Shown: positions 26,258-36,310, counted from the stretch's first letter. The stretch is DNA of 64,000 nt from JACQFK01 sp964619955 (GCA_964619955.1 CAZUJF010000004.1:62001-126000); one strand, 5' to 3'. Program-made: numbers and translations. Notes: generated from the letters alone by a model not told the origin.

Positions 26258-28114
26258 ATGTCCTACCTGCTCGTCCGTGAGATGGGCCAGGAGCGCCCCC
26301 ACCCGATCTCGGAGCCCGAAATCCTGATCGGACGCTCCCGGCAGAACCACGTGAAGCTGCTCACGGAGCAGGCCTCGCGGCAGCACTGCCGGCTGCTGAA
26401 GACCGACAAGACCTACCGTCTCATCGACGGCAATTCGTCGAACGGGACCTACGTGAACGGGCTGCGGGTCCAGGAGAAGGATCTCGCCGAGGGCGACTCC
26501 ATCACCATCGGCAACGCGGCGATGATCTACCACGCGGGGGATCCCCCCGCCCGGCCGATCTTCAAGCTGCCGGACCCCGCGCAGTTCCAGTTCCCGCTGG
26601 ACGACCGCAACGTCCGCATCCTGCTGCGGACCGTGGTCAATGCGGCGTCGACGCAGTCCCTGGACGCCTTCCTGCGCTCGGCGGTGGACGACGTCGTCGA
26701 GATCGCCCAGGCGGAGCGCGGCGTGCTCTACACGCGGGAGACGGGGGAACTCAAGCCGCTGGTCGCGCGGGACAGCGCCCGGAAGGACCTGCCCGAGCTG
26801 ATCGGCATCAGCCGCTCCATCCCCCAGCAGGTCTGGGAGCACCGCAAGCCGATCTTTCTGCTGGACACCGAGAACCAGAAGGAGGCGCTGCAGTCCCAGA
26901 GCGTCTCGCTCTACCACCTGCGCACGATCATGTGCGCGCCGCTGCGGGTGGGCGAGAAGCTGCTGGGGGTGCTCTACGTCGACAGCCATGCGAAGCTTCG
27001 GGAGTACACGCAGACGGACCTGCAGATCTTCGAGGCGGTGGCGAACTACCTGGCCCTGACGATGGAGAACGTCCGGGCCGCGCAGGACCAGAAGCTGCAG
27101 GTCGACGCGCGCCGGAGCCTGCTGGAGCGGGAGAACGTCCTGCTGCGCTCGGCGCTGGAGCAGCGGAGCCACCTCATCGGCGAATGCGCGGCGATGAAGT
27201 CGATTTACGAGAACGTGCGGAAGGTGGCGCCGACGGACGCGACGGTGCTGGTGCTGGGCGAAAGCGGCACGGGCAAGGAGGCGATCGCGCACGTCATCCA
27301 CGACATTTCGCCGAGGTCCGCGAAGCCGTTCGTCGTGATCGACTGCGCGGCGATCCCGGAGACGCTGCTGGAGAGCGAGCTGTTCGGATACGAGAAGGGC
27401 GCGTTCACGGGGGCGGTGGCGCAGAAGCCGGGCAAGCTGGAACTGGCCCAGGGCGGGACGGTGTTTCTCGACGAGATGGGCGAACTGTCCCTGAACCTGC
27501 AGGTCAAGCTCCTGCGGGCGCTGGAGCAGCGAACGATCACCCGGGTGGGCGGAGTGGAGCCGATCAGCATCGACATCCGGCTGGTGGCCGCCACGAACCG
27601 GAACCTGGAGGATCTGGTCAAGCAGGGGAAGTTCCGCCAGGACCTCTACTTCAGGTTGAAGGTGGTGTCGGTGCTGCTGCCGCCGCTGCGGGACCGCGGG
27701 GAGGACATCCTGCTGCTGGCGGACTATTTCCTGGCGGAGTCGAACAAGCTGAACGACCGCATGGTGAGGGGCTTCAGCGAAGGCGCCCGCACGGCGATGA
27801 AGGGGCACCGCTGGGAGGGGAACATCCGGGAGTTGAAACACCGGATCGAGCAGGCGGTGATCCTCTCGAGCAACCAGTATCTGTCGACCGAGGATCTGAA
27901 TCTCGCCTCGGTGGTGAGCACCTTCCGCTCACTCGAGACGGCGCGGGACTTCTTTGAAAAGACCTATCTGCTGCAGGCGCTCGCGCGGAACAACTACAAC
28001 GTCACCCACACGGCCCGGGAACTGGACCTCTCCCGCCAGCACCTGCAGAACCTGATCAAGAAGCACGGGATCACCCGGGTCATCGAAGGGGACGACGTCC
28101 CCGCCACGCTATAA
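26258..28114 (+). CDS. sigma-54-dependent activator with FHA and GAF domains
   Basis: 618 residues from ATG 26258. Domains: FHA (about 5-90; LIGRSRQNHVKL, SRQHC, SSNGTYVNG), GAF (about 135-275), sigma-54 AAA+ (about 300-540) with Walker A GESGTGKEA, intact GAFTGA loop, Walker B TVFLDEMGEL and Arg-finger region, then a Fis-type helix-turn-helix (ARELDLSRQHLQNLIKKHGI). The intact GAFTGA means it can contact sigma-54. FHA suggests control by Ser/Thr phosphorylation and GAF a small ligand. Two sigma-54 promoters lie just downstream, including one before recA. Confidence 0.93.
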   Translation: MSYLLVREMGQERPHPISEPEILIGRSRQNHVKLLTEQASRQHCRLLKTDKTYRLIDGNSSNGTYVNGLRVQEKDLAEGDSITIGNAAMIYHAGDPPARPIFKLPDPAQFQFPLDDRNVRILLRTVVNAASTQSLDAFLRSAVDDVVEIAQAERGVLYTRETGELKPLVARDSARKDLPELIGISRSIPQQVWEHRKPIFLLDTENQKEALQSQSVSLYHLRTIMCAPLRVGEKLLGVLYVDSHAKLREYTQTDLQIFEAVANYLALTMENVRAAQDQKLQVDARRSLLERENVLLRSALEQRSHLIGECAAMKSIYENVRKVAPTDATVLVLGESGTGKEAIAHVIHDISPRSAKPFVVIDCAAIPETLLESELFGYEKGAFTGAVAQKPGKLELAQGGTVFLDEMGELSLNLQVKLLRALEQRTITRVGGVEPISIDIRLVAATNRNLEDLVKQGKFRQDLYFRLKVVSVLLPPLRDRGEDILLLADYFLAESNKLNDRMVRGFSEGARTAMKGHRWEGNIRELKHRIEQAVILSSNQYLSTEDLNLASVVSTFRSLETARDFFEKTYLLQALARNNYNVTHTARELDLSRQHLQNLIKKHGITRVIEGDDVPATL

Positions 28115-28268
28115 AGTGTCGTTTCAGCACTCCGGACTGCCAACTTTACTTGTCACTCTAACACTTTAGCCCCCAATCGTTTACAGAGCGAACAGAGATA
28201 CGACAAGTGGGATTGGCATGAGCGGCTGGAGAGACCTCATTTCCAGCGTCCAAATGCCCTCTTTGGCA

Positions 28269-28284
28269 TGGCATGCCCCTTGCT
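28269..28284 (+). promoter_or_regulatory. sigma-54 (-24/-12) promoter of a possible small RNA
   Basis: TGGCATGCCCCTTGCT agrees with TGGCACGRNNNTTGCW at all but two positions; GG (-25/-24) and GC (-13/-12) are separated by exactly 10 bases. Predicted start near 28295, with a terminator from 28341 and no gene between. Confidence 0.65.
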
Positions 28285-28294
28285 CATAAGCACC

Positions 28295-28371
28295 CCATAG
28301 AAGAACGATAAGCCGTAAAAAATTAGATCCCGCTCCAACTGCCCCGACCCGTAGTCGGGGCGCTTTATTTT
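28295..28371 (+). ncRNA. candidate ~75-nt sigma-54-dependent small RNA
   Basis: Predicted from a sigma-54 promoter (28269-28284) and the terminator hairpin at 28341-28361 followed by a T-rich tract. Contains an A-rich linker (GTAAAAAATTAG) that could be a target-binding site. No RNA family recognised. It may instead be only the terminator of the upstream gene. Confidence 0.4.
28341..28371 (+). terminator. intrinsic terminator
   Basis: GCCCCGAC (28341-28348) pairs with GTCGGGGC (28354-28361), loop of 5, followed by GCTTTATTTT. Confidence 0.85.
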
Positions 28372-28484
28372 AAAGCAGTTTTCCCACCCGCCCCCTCGTA
28401 GACCCTGGCCGCCGGATTCCGCGCCATCCCCTCCTTGTGAGACCTAAACAGACACATCACTGTCCGATACTCCTTTCGAAGCGA

Positions 28485-28521
28485 TGTTACGTGGCGTAAC
28501 ACGACGTTACGCCACGTAACA
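28485..28521 (+). promoter_or_regulatory. tandem 15-bp dyad operators upstream of recA
   Basis: Two copies of GTTACG-N3-CGTAAC, at 28486-28500 and 28506-28520, with centres 20 bp apart. Together they also form one perfect 16-bp inverted repeat with a 5-base loop (28485-28500 / 28506-28521). They lie at about -104 to -69 from the predicted sigma-54 start of recA, the usual place for an activator (UAS) site. A LexA-type SOS operator is the alternative reading. Confidence 0.75.
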
Positions 28522-28563
28522 CGGAGCGGCGGCGGGCGCGCGCCGCTCCCGGGGACGCGTGTG

Positions 28564-28579
28564 TGGCACGCTCTTTGCG
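28564..28579 (+). promoter_or_regulatory. sigma-54 promoter of recA
   Basis: TGGCACG-N4-TTGC, matching the consensus at every strongly conserved position, with exact 10-base GG to GC spacing. Predicted start about 28590, 24 bases before the first recA ATG (28614). Confidence 0.75.
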
Positions 28580-28586
28580 CAATTGC

Positions 28587-28613
28587 TTGACGCTCAATTT
28601 TGAGGAGAGTCTA

Positions 28614-28615
<2 letters not shown>
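28587..28615 (+). promoter_or_regulatory. overlapping sigma-70-like promoter inside the recA leader
   Basis: TTGACG (28587-28592), 17-base spacer, TCTAAT (28610-28615). Predicted start about 28622, downstream of the first ATG but ~22 bases upstream of the second in-frame ATG (28644), which has its own AAGGAG. Confidence 0.5.
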
Positions 28616-29780
<1,165 letters not shown>

Positions 29781-29800
29781 CCCCGGAAAAGCGATCCGAA

Positions 29801-29836
29801 GGGGGCGGGCCCGAAAGGACCCGCCCCCTTTTTTCA
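29801..29836 (+). terminator. recA intrinsic terminator
   Basis: GGGGGCGGGCCC pairs with GGACCCGCCCCC across a GAAA loop with one mismatch, followed by a run of six or more T. It lies 20 bp after the recA stop. Confidence 0.9.
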
Positions 29837-29936
29837 TCCCGGACGGGGGGTGCAGCCCCGATCTACAGCACACCCCAAAAGACGCAGCATTGATTTACCC
29901 CGCCCTCCGACCCCGCCGCGGAGCGGGCAAGCGTAG

Positions 29937-30057
29937 TATCCCCGGTAACCGTTCCGGGTTGGTAGGGCGCAAGGCGAGAGGCGAAATGCGTGGGACATGC
30001 ACGCCTGCCGCCTCTCGCCTCACGCCTGTAACACCCCCCGAACGGTTACTATCCCCG
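29937..30057. mobile_element. 105-bp MITE-like element with 8-bp target duplication
   Basis: The element 29945-30049 starts GTAACCGTTC and ends with its exact inverse GAACGGTTAC (10-bp perfect terminal repeats, extended by GGG/CCC). It is flanked by an identical 8-bp repeat TATCCCCG at 29937-29944 and 30050-30057. Inside, GGCGAGAGGCG and CGCCTCTCGCC form a second inverted repeat, so almost the whole element can fold into one hairpin. It is too short to code for protein. No transposase in the window. Confidence 0.75.
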
Positions 30058-30085
30058 AAGACCCCCTCTTACCAGGAGAAGACCC

Positions 30086-31246
30086 GTGAGATTGGCCCCC
30101 CTGCTGCTGCTGACCCTCGCCGCCCAGACGGAACCCGCCGAAACGATCCCCGTCTACGCCTGCATCAGCGTCCCTCCCCACGAAAGCACGCCGGCACGCT
30201 ACCGGGAACTGGCCGAGGCCGGATTCACGACCAGCCTGACCGGCTTCGACAACCTGGGGCAGGCGCTCCAGGCGCTGGATGCCGCCCAGGGCACGGGCGT
30301 GACGCTCTTCATCACCTGCCCCGAGCTGAAAAACTCCCCCGTCGAAACGGCCCGCACCCTCTCCAAACACCCGGCGCTCGCCGGATACCACCTGCAGGAT
30401 GAACCCTCCGCAGCCGACTTCCCGGCCCTCGCCGCCTGGCAGGAGACCATCCAGGCGATCGATCCCAAGCACCCCTGCTACGTCAATCTGTTCCCGATTT
30501 ACGCCAGCCCCAAACAACTCGGAACGAAGACGTACCAGGAGCATGTCGACCAGTTCGTCAAGATCGTCAGGCCCCCGCTGATCTCGTTCGACAACTACCC
30601 CACCTCCACGGGGAAGCTGAATCCCGACCTCTACACGAACCTGGAGATCATCGCAACCGCCGCGCGGGGCGCATCCAAACCCTTTTGGGGCTTTTATCAG
30701 GTGATCCTCTGGGATGCGATGCCCCCGCGCACCCTCGCCCAGCTGCGGCTCGAGAGCTTCAGCAATCTCGCGTACGGCGCCCAAGGCCTCCAGGCCTTCA
30801 CCTACTGGATGCCGGGCTTCCCGAAGCACCGTGACACCCCCATCGACGCCCAAGGCAAACGCACCCCCGTCTACGACCTGGTCAAACGCCTCAACGGCGA
30901 AATCCGCGCCCTCTCGCGCGTCTTCAAGGACGCCCGGGTCCGGGACGTCGCCCACGCCGGGACGCCCCTCCCCCCCGGCACGCGCCCGTTCGTGGGCGTG
31001 CCCGGGCTGACCCGGCTGGACGTCGGCGCCGGCAGCGCCGTCGTCTCGCACCTGACGAAGGCCGGCCGGGACTACCTCGCCCTCGTCAACAAGGACCTCC
31101 AGCACCCCCTGAAGCTGACGGCCGTCTTCGCCGACCCCCGGAAGATCCTGGAGATCCGGAGGGACGGCCGGGACCGACCTCCCGCCGGCGCCGAATTCAG
31201 CATGGAGCCCGGGGACGTCCTGATCTTCCAGATCGCTTCGCCTTGA
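30086..31246 (+). CDS. secreted glycoside-hydrolase-like TIM-barrel protein
   Basis: 386 residues, start GTG 30086 with AGGAGAAG seven bases upstream. Signal-like N-terminus (LAPLLLLTLAAQ). The body fits a TIM barrel of the GH42/beta-galactosidase-like group: YRELAEAGFTTSL, LAGYHLQDEPSAAD (a likely acid residue), ISFDNYP, KPFWGFYQ, RLESFSNLAYGAQGLQAFTYW. A C-terminal beta domain follows. No CAZy family is certain and the substrate is unknown. Confidence 0.65.
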   Translation: MRLAPLLLLTLAAQTEPAETIPVYACISVPPHESTPARYRELAEAGFTTSLTGFDNLGQALQALDAAQGTGVTLFITCPELKNSPVETARTLSKHPALAGYHLQDEPSAADFPALAAWQETIQAIDPKHPCYVNLFPIYASPKQLGTKTYQEHVDQFVKIVRPPLISFDNYPTSTGKLNPDLYTNLEIIATAARGASKPFWGFYQVILWDAMPPRTLAQLRLESFSNLAYGAQGLQAFTYWMPGFPKHRDTPIDAQGKRTPVYDLVKRLNGEIRALSRVFKDARVRDVAHAGTPLPPGTRPFVGVPGLTRLDVGAGSAVVSHLTKAGRDYLALVNKDLQHPLKLTAVFADPRKILEIRRDGRDRPPAGAEFSMEPGDVLIFQIASP

Positions 31247-31271
31247 CACCCCCGGGGGGCCTCCCGATAAT
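31243..31271 (+). promoter_or_regulatory. sigma-70-type promoter of alaS
   Basis: TTGACA (31243-31248), 17-base spacer, GATAAT (31266-31271). Predicted start about 31278, only ~4 bases before the alaS ATG, and there is no Shine-Dalgarno sequence. Overlaps the end of the preceding gene. Confidence 0.75.
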
Positions 31272-31281
31272 CAGCCCCCCG

Positions 31282-33996
31282 ATGATCACGATCGACGAGA
31301 TCCGCGAGCGCTACCTCGACTTCTTCAAGAAGCGCGGCCATACCGCGTATCCGTCGGACTCCCTCGTGCCGTCCAACGACCCCTCCCTGCTCTTCACCGG
31401 CGCGGGCATGAACCAGTTCAAGGACATGTTCCTCGGCCGCGGCACGCTGCCCTTCAAGCGCGCCACCACCTCCCAGAAATGCCTCCGCACCGGCGACCTC
31501 GAGAGCGTGGGCCGCACGAGCCGCCACCACACCTTCTTCGAGATGCTCGGCAATTTCTCCTTCGGCGACTACTTCAAGCGCGAGGCCATCCACTGGGCCT
31601 GGGAGTTCGCCACCAAGGAGATGAAGATCCAGGGCGACCGGCTCACCATCTCCGTCTACAAGGACGACCCCGAGGCCTACACGATCTGGAACGAGGAGAT
31701 CGGCATCCCCGCGGAGCGCCTCAAGCGCCTCGGCGAGGCCGACAACTTCTGGCCCGCCAGCGCCCCCAGCCAGGGCCCCAACGGCCCCTGCGGACCCTGC
31801 AGCGAGATCTACTACGACTTCGGCGCGAAGTACGGCTGCGGCTCCCCGGACTGCTCCATCACCTGCGGCTGCAACCGCTACGTCGAGATCTGGAACCTCG
31901 TCTTCACCCAGTTCGACCGGCAGGACGGCGGCGCGCTGCCCCCGCTCCCCCAGAAGAACATCGACACCGGCGCCGGCCTCGAACGCTGGGGCGCCGTCCT
32001 CCAGGGCGTCCATTCCAACTACGAAACCGACATCTTCCAGCACATCATCGGCGCCGCGTCGCAGATCGTCGGCGTGAAATACGAGCCCGGGACGGAGACC
32101 TCCTCCCGGCTGCGGCGCATCGCCGACCACGTGCGCGCCCTGACCTTCTGCATCGCCGACAACGCCCTCCCCGACAACACGGGGCGCGGCTACGTCGTCC
32201 GCCGCATCCTCCGCACCGCGCTGCGCGACGGCGTCCAGCTCGGCCACGACGAGCCCTTCCTGAACAAGCTCGTCCTCCCCGTCCTCGACGTGATGAAGCG
32301 CGGCTACCCCGCCCTCGTCGAGCGCCGCGACTTCGTCGAGAAGGTCGTCAAGAGCGAGGAGGAGAAGTTCCTCCGCACCCTGGAAAAGGGCAACGAACTG
32401 ATCAACGAGGCCGTCCAGCGCCTGCGCAAGGAAGGCCGGGACACGCTGGCCGGAGAGGACGCCTTCCGCCTCTACGACACGTACGGCTTCCCCATCGAGA
32501 TGACCGAGCAGATCATCCGCGAACAGAAGCTCAAGGTCGACCGCGTGGGATTCGAGAGGCTGCTCGAAGCCGGCTCCAAGAAGAGCGCCATGTTCGCCGA
32601 CGACATCTTCGGCAAGGGCGCGTTCGGACAGATCAAGGAGCAGAAGGCCCCCGTCACCACGTTCATCGGATACGGCATCCCGGTCGCCGATCTCGCGAAG
32701 CCCGTCGAGGCCTCGGTGCTGCGCATCATCAAGCTCGGCGACCGGAAGGAATACGACGCCTCCAAGAAGGACGCCAACGCCTTCACCCGCCTGCTCAATG
32801 CCGGCTCGCTGGTCGACAGCGCCGCGGCCGGCACCGACGTCGCGGTCCTGCTCGACCGCACCCCCTTCTACGGCGAGGGCGGCGGCCAGGCCGGGGATCG
32901 CGGGTCGCTGCTCGGCGACGGGCTCTCCGTCGGCATCGAGGACACCCGCAAGCCGGACGGCTACTACCTGCATCTGGGGCGGGTCGGCAAGGGCGTCTTG
33001 AGGGCCGGCGCGAAGGTCCACGCGGTGCTCGACAGCGTCCACCGGCTCGACATCATGCGCAACCACACGGGCACGCACGTCCTGCAGGCCGCCCTGCGCG
33101 CCGTGCTCGGCTCCCACGTCCAGCAGGCGGGCTCCGTGGTCGAGGCGGACCGCCTCCGCTTCGACTTCTCCCACTTCCAGGCCGTCACGCCGGAGGAGAT
33201 CCGGAAGATCGAGGACTGGGTCAACCGGGTGGTCTTCGAGGATTCGGCCGTCCAGAAGGCCGAGATGTCCATCGACGAGGCCAAGGCGAAGGGCGCCATC
33301 GCGTTCTTCGGCGAAAAATACGGGGACCGGGTGCGCGTGGTCACGGTCGGCGGCGACGTCTCCATCGAGCTCTGCGGCGGCACGCACCTGGAGCATGCGG
33401 GGACCATCGGCGGCTTCCGCATCACGGCGGAGAGCTCGATCGGGAGCGGCATCCGGCGCATCGAGGCGGTGACGGGCGCGAAGGCCGTCGAGCTCGGCCG
33501 GGCCAGCGAGGCGCTGCTCGGCGAACTGTCGCAGCTGCTCAAGGCCCCGCGCACGGACCTGGTGAAAAAGGTCCAGAAGGTCGTCGAGGAGCTGGGACGG
33601 CTCAAGTCCCGCGCCGGCAGCGCCGCCGCCCAGGGAAGCGGCGAGATCGCCCTGAAGGAATTGGGCGCCGAGAAGATCGCGGCCCAGCACCTCGCCGGCT
33701 CCACGGTGGACGAGCTGCGCCAGGTCATGGACGGGCTGATCCAGAAGAAGAAGGTCGCGGCGGCCATCCTCGCGGGGGGCTCCGAAAAACCCGTGTTCGT
33801 CATCGGCGTGCGCGAGGATCTCGTCAAATCCAAAGGCCTGAAGGCCGGCGACCTGGCGAAGGAGATCGGCAGGGCCTGCGGCGGGGGCGGCGGCGGGCGG
33901 GAGACCCAGGCGCAGGCCGGGGCCTCGGACGCCTCCAAGATCCCGCTGGGTTTCGAAACCTTTGAAAGTCTCGTCCGGCAGAAGCTCGGAAGCTGA
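31282..33996 (+). CDS. alaS: alanyl-tRNA synthetase
   Basis: 904 residues from ATG 31282, normal length. It has class II motifs (FTGAGMNQFKD; TSRHHTFFEMLGNFSFGDYF), the editing-domain zinc ligands NHTGTHVLQ and the CGGTHLEHAG pair, and the glycine-rich C-terminal C-Ala region (CGGGGGGRETQAQAG). Extra Cys residues at GCGSPDCSITCGC lie in the catalytic part, where some bacteria bind an added metal. Attaches alanine to tRNA-Ala. Confidence 0.97.
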   Translation: MITIDEIRERYLDFFKKRGHTAYPSDSLVPSNDPSLLFTGAGMNQFKDMFLGRGTLPFKRATTSQKCLRTGDLESVGRTSRHHTFFEMLGNFSFGDYFKREAIHWAWEFATKEMKIQGDRLTISVYKDDPEAYTIWNEEIGIPAERLKRLGEADNFWPASAPSQGPNGPCGPCSEIYYDFGAKYGCGSPDCSITCGCNRYVEIWNLVFTQFDRQDGGALPPLPQKNIDTGAGLERWGAVLQGVHSNYETDIFQHIIGAASQIVGVKYEPGTETSSRLRRIADHVRALTFCIADNALPDNTGRGYVVRRILRTALRDGVQLGHDEPFLNKLVLPVLDVMKRGYPALVERRDFVEKVVKSEEEKFLRTLEKGNELINEAVQRLRKEGRDTLAGEDAFRLYDTYGFPIEMTEQIIREQKLKVDRVGFERLLEAGSKKSAMFADDIFGKGAFGQIKEQKAPVTTFIGYGIPVADLAKPVEASVLRIIKLGDRKEYDASKKDANAFTRLLNAGSLVDSAAAGTDVAVLLDRTPFYGEGGGQAGDRGSLLGDGLSVGIEDTRKPDGYYLHLGRVGKGVLRAGAKVHAVLDSVHRLDIMRNHTGTHVLQAALRAVLGSHVQQAGSVVEADRLRFDFSHFQAVTPEEIRKIEDWVNRVVFEDSAVQKAEMSIDEAKAKGAIAFFGEKYGDRVRVVTVGGDVSIELCGGTHLEHAGTIGGFRITAESSIGSGIRRIEAVTGAKAVELGRASEALLGELSQLLKAPRTDLVKKVQKVVEELGRLKSRAGSAAAQGSGEIALKELGAEKIAAQHLAGSTVDELRQVMDGLIQKKKVAAAILAGGSEKPVFVIGVREDLVKSKGLKAGDLAKEIGRACGGGGGGRETQAQAGASDASKIPLGFETFESLVRQKLGS

Positions 33997-34016
33997 GCCA
34001 GGAGCCGGGTTTTTGC

Positions 34017-34045
34017 TTGAAAGTCCCCCCTGCATCCGCTAGGAT
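34017..34045 (+). promoter_or_regulatory. sigma-70-type promoter of the rpmF-plsX-fab operon
   Basis: TTGAAA (34017-34022), 17-base spacer, TAGGAT (34040-34045). Predicted start about 34052, followed by a CCCCC/GGGGG hairpin and rpmF at 34094. Confidence 0.7.
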
Positions 34046-34093
34046 TCCCCCTTCGAAAAGCGGGGGGGACGGAGTAACTCGGGAGCGATTGTT

Positions 34094-34276
34094 ATGCCTC
34101 TGCCAAAAAGAAAACTCGCGAAGTCATGGCGCGGATGTCGTCGGTCGCACGACCACGTCCATGTCGTGAACCTCTCGACCTGTCCCCGCTGCAACCAGCC
34201 GAAGATGTCTCACCGGGTCTGCGGCACCTGCGGGTATTACAAGGGCGAGATGGTCGTCAACATGAAGAGCCTGTAG
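34094..34276 (+). CDS. rpmF: 50S ribosomal protein L32
   Basis: 60 residues. Starts MPLPKRKLAKSWRGCRR with the conserved basic N-terminus and has the zinc-ribbon Cys pairs CPRC and CGTCG, typical of C+ L32. It heads the fatty-acid operon, as in many bacteria. Confidence 0.95.
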   Translation: MPLPKRKLAKSWRGCRRSHDHVHVVNLSTCPRCNQPKMSHRVCGTCGYYKGEMVVNMKSL

Positions 34277-34304
34277 TTCCGGCGCCCCTCTCGCATCAGC
34301 ACCG

Positions 34305-35336
34305 ATGCGTATCGCCATTGACGGCATGGGCGGGGATCACGCGCCCGACGAAATCTTGTCGGGCGCGGTGGAGGCCGCCAAAAAACATCCGGAGGCTACT
34401 CTGCTCCTGGTCGGGCAGAAGGAACGCCTGTCGAAACAGCCCCTCCCTCCGAACATCCAGATCATCCACGCCGCCCAGATCGTGGAGATGAAGGAGGAGC
34501 CGGTCAAGGCCCTCCGGACCAAGCCCGACTCCTCCCTGCGCGTCGCCATGACCCTGGTCAAGGAGGGCAAGGCGGACGCGGTCATCTCCGCGGGCAACAC
34601 CGGCGCGATGGTCGCGGGCGCGATCTTCCCCCTCTTCGGGCTCGGCAATCTCGAGGGGGTCAAGCGACCCGGGATCGCGATCCCCATGCCCGTCGAAGGC
34701 GGCACCTGCGCCATGATCGACATGGGCGCGAACCCCAACGCCAAACCGATGCATCTGGTCCAGTACGCGGTGATGGGGTCCGAATACATCCGCTACCTGC
34801 GCCCCGAGATCAAGGTCCCGCGCGTGGGCATCCTCAACATCGGCGAGGAGTCCCACAAGGGGACGGAGCTCCATCGCGAGACGTTCGCGCTCCTGGAGAA
34901 GGCGCACCTCAACTTCAAATTCGTCGGCAACATCGAGCCGCACCGGATCTACGGCGGGGAGGCGGACGTCGCGGTCTGCGACGGCTTCTCCGGAAACCTG
35001 GCCCTCAAGATGGCGGAGGGCGTGAAGGAGTTCATCGTCCGGGGCTTCTCCGACGGCGGCGGAGGCGTGGACCTCCAGGAGGCCGCCCGGCGCGCCACCG
35101 CGCGCCTGGACTATTCGGCCTACGGCGGAGCCCCCATCCTGGGCGTGCGCGGCATCGTCATCAAGTGCCACGGCCGATCGAAGGCGCTGAGCATCACGAA
35201 CGCGGTCACCTCGACCGCGGGTTTCATCAAAGGCCGCCTGAACGACCACATCGTGGAGGAACTGCGGAAACTCGCCAAGAGCGGGGAGTCGTGGTACTCC
35301 AAGTGGTTCAAGGGCGCTAAGGAAGACGAGACATGA
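34305..35336 (+). CDS. plsX: phosphate acyltransferase PlsX
   Basis: 343 residues. Starts MRIAIDGMGGDHAP, the PlsX signature, and has SAGNTGAM, GANPNAKP and the ending region KCHGRSKA. Converts acyl-ACP to acyl-phosphate in phospholipid synthesis. Overlaps fabH by 4 bp. Confidence 0.96.
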   Translation: MRIAIDGMGGDHAPDEILSGAVEAAKKHPEATLLLVGQKERLSKQPLPPNIQIIHAAQIVEMKEEPVKALRTKPDSSLRVAMTLVKEGKADAVISAGNTGAMVAGAIFPLFGLGNLEGVKRPGIAIPMPVEGGTCAMIDMGANPNAKPMHLVQYAVMGSEYIRYLRPEIKVPRVGILNIGEESHKGTELHRETFALLEKAHLNFKFVGNIEPHRIYGGEADVAVCDGFSGNLALKMAEGVKEFIVRGFSDGGGGVDLQEAARRATARLDYSAYGGAPILGVRGIVIKCHGRSKALSITNAVTSTAGFIKGRLNDHIVEELRKLAKSGESWYSKWFKGAKEDET

Positions 35337-36310
35337 GGGTCAAAATCCTCGGCACGGGCTCCTTCGTCCCGCCCCGCATCATCACGAACAAGGACCTCGA
35401 GAAGGTCGTCGACACCAACGACGAATGGATCGTCGAACGCACGGGCATCCGGGAGCGGCACGCCGCCGACCCGGGCGTCCCCACCTCCGAGATCGCGGCG
35501 CAGGCGGGAAGGCGCGCCCTCGAAGCGGCGGGCGTCTCCCCCACCATGGTGGACACCATCATCGTGGCGACCAGCTCCCCCGACCGCATCGTGCCCCCGA
35601 CGGCGGTCTACGTTCAGGAGAAGCTCGGCTGCTGGAACGCGGGCTGCTACGACCTCGTGGCGGCCTGCACCGGCTTCGCGTACGGGCTGTCCTCCGGCCG
35701 CGCCTACATCTCGAGCGGCCAGTCCAAGTGCTGCCTGGTGATCGGCGCCGAGGAGCTCACCAAGATCACCAACTACAAGGACCGCGGGACCTGCATCCTC
35801 TTCGGCGACGCCGCCGGCGCGGTCGTGATGGGGCCCTCCGACGGGGAGAGCGACATCCTCTACAGCCGCATGGGCTGCGACGGGCGCCTCGCCGACCTCA
35901 TCATCACGCCGGCCTTCGGGACGGCCGTGCCGATGACGGCGGAATCCCTCGAGAAGGGCGAGCACTTCCTCCAGATGAAGGGGCGCGACGTCTACAAATT
36001 CGCGGTGCCCAAGTTCGTCGAGATCATCCAGTCGGCCCTGCAGGCCGTCGACCTCAAGCTCTCCGAGGTGGACCACTTCATCCCGCACCAGATGAACGCG
36101 CGGATGATCGAGTCCGTCGCCGAACGCCTCAAGCTGCCGAGGGAGAGGATCGTCATCAACATCCAGCACTACGGCAACACCTCCGCGGCCTCCATCCCGC
36201 TGGCCCTGGACGAGGCCGTCCGCTCCGGCCGCGTGAAACGCGGCGACGTCGTCGTCATGAGCGCCATGGGCGCGGGCATCACCTGGGGCACCGTGGTGCT
36301 CCGGTGGTGA
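35333..36310 (+). CDS. fabH: 3-oxoacyl-ACP synthase III FabH
   Basis: 325 residues. Active Cys in DLVAACTGFAYGL (about 113), His in DHFIPHQMNARM (about 251) and Asn in HYGNTSAASIP (about 281). Starts fatty-acid chains by condensing acetyl-CoA with malonyl-ACP. Overlaps both plsX and fabD by 4 bp. Confidence 0.96.
   Translation: MRVKILGTGSFVPPRIITNKDLEKVVDTNDEWIVERTGIRERHAADPGVPTSEIAAQAGRRALEAAGVSPTMVDTIIVATSSPDRIVPPTAVYVQEKLGCWNAGCYDLVAACTGFAYGLSSGRAYISSGQSKCCLVIGAEELTKITNYKDRGTCILFGDAAGAVVMGPSDGESDILYSRMGCDGRLADLIITPAFGTAVPMTAESLEKGEHFLQMKGRDVYKFAVPKFVEIIQSALQAVDLKLSEVDHFIPHQMNARMIESVAERLKLPRERIVINIQHYGNTSAASIPLALDEAVRSGRVKRGDVVVMSAMGAGITWGTVVLRW

Larger units (their letters stand above)
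28115..28613 (+). other. 499-bp regulatory intergenic region, richer in A/T than its surroundings
   Basis: No credible protein gene. It holds, in order: a 7-bp inverted repeat (AAAGTGT 28113-28119 / ACACTTT 28161-28167), a sigma-54 promoter (28269), a terminator (28341), tandem dyads (28485), and the recA sigma-54 and sigma-70-like promoters. The section 28115-28340 is clearly lower in GC than the flanking genes. Confidence 0.8.

Noticed and set aside
28113..28167. AAAGTGT / ACACTTT inverted repeat as an operator
   Set aside because: Seven-base arms 41 bases apart can arise by chance in an A/T-rich region.
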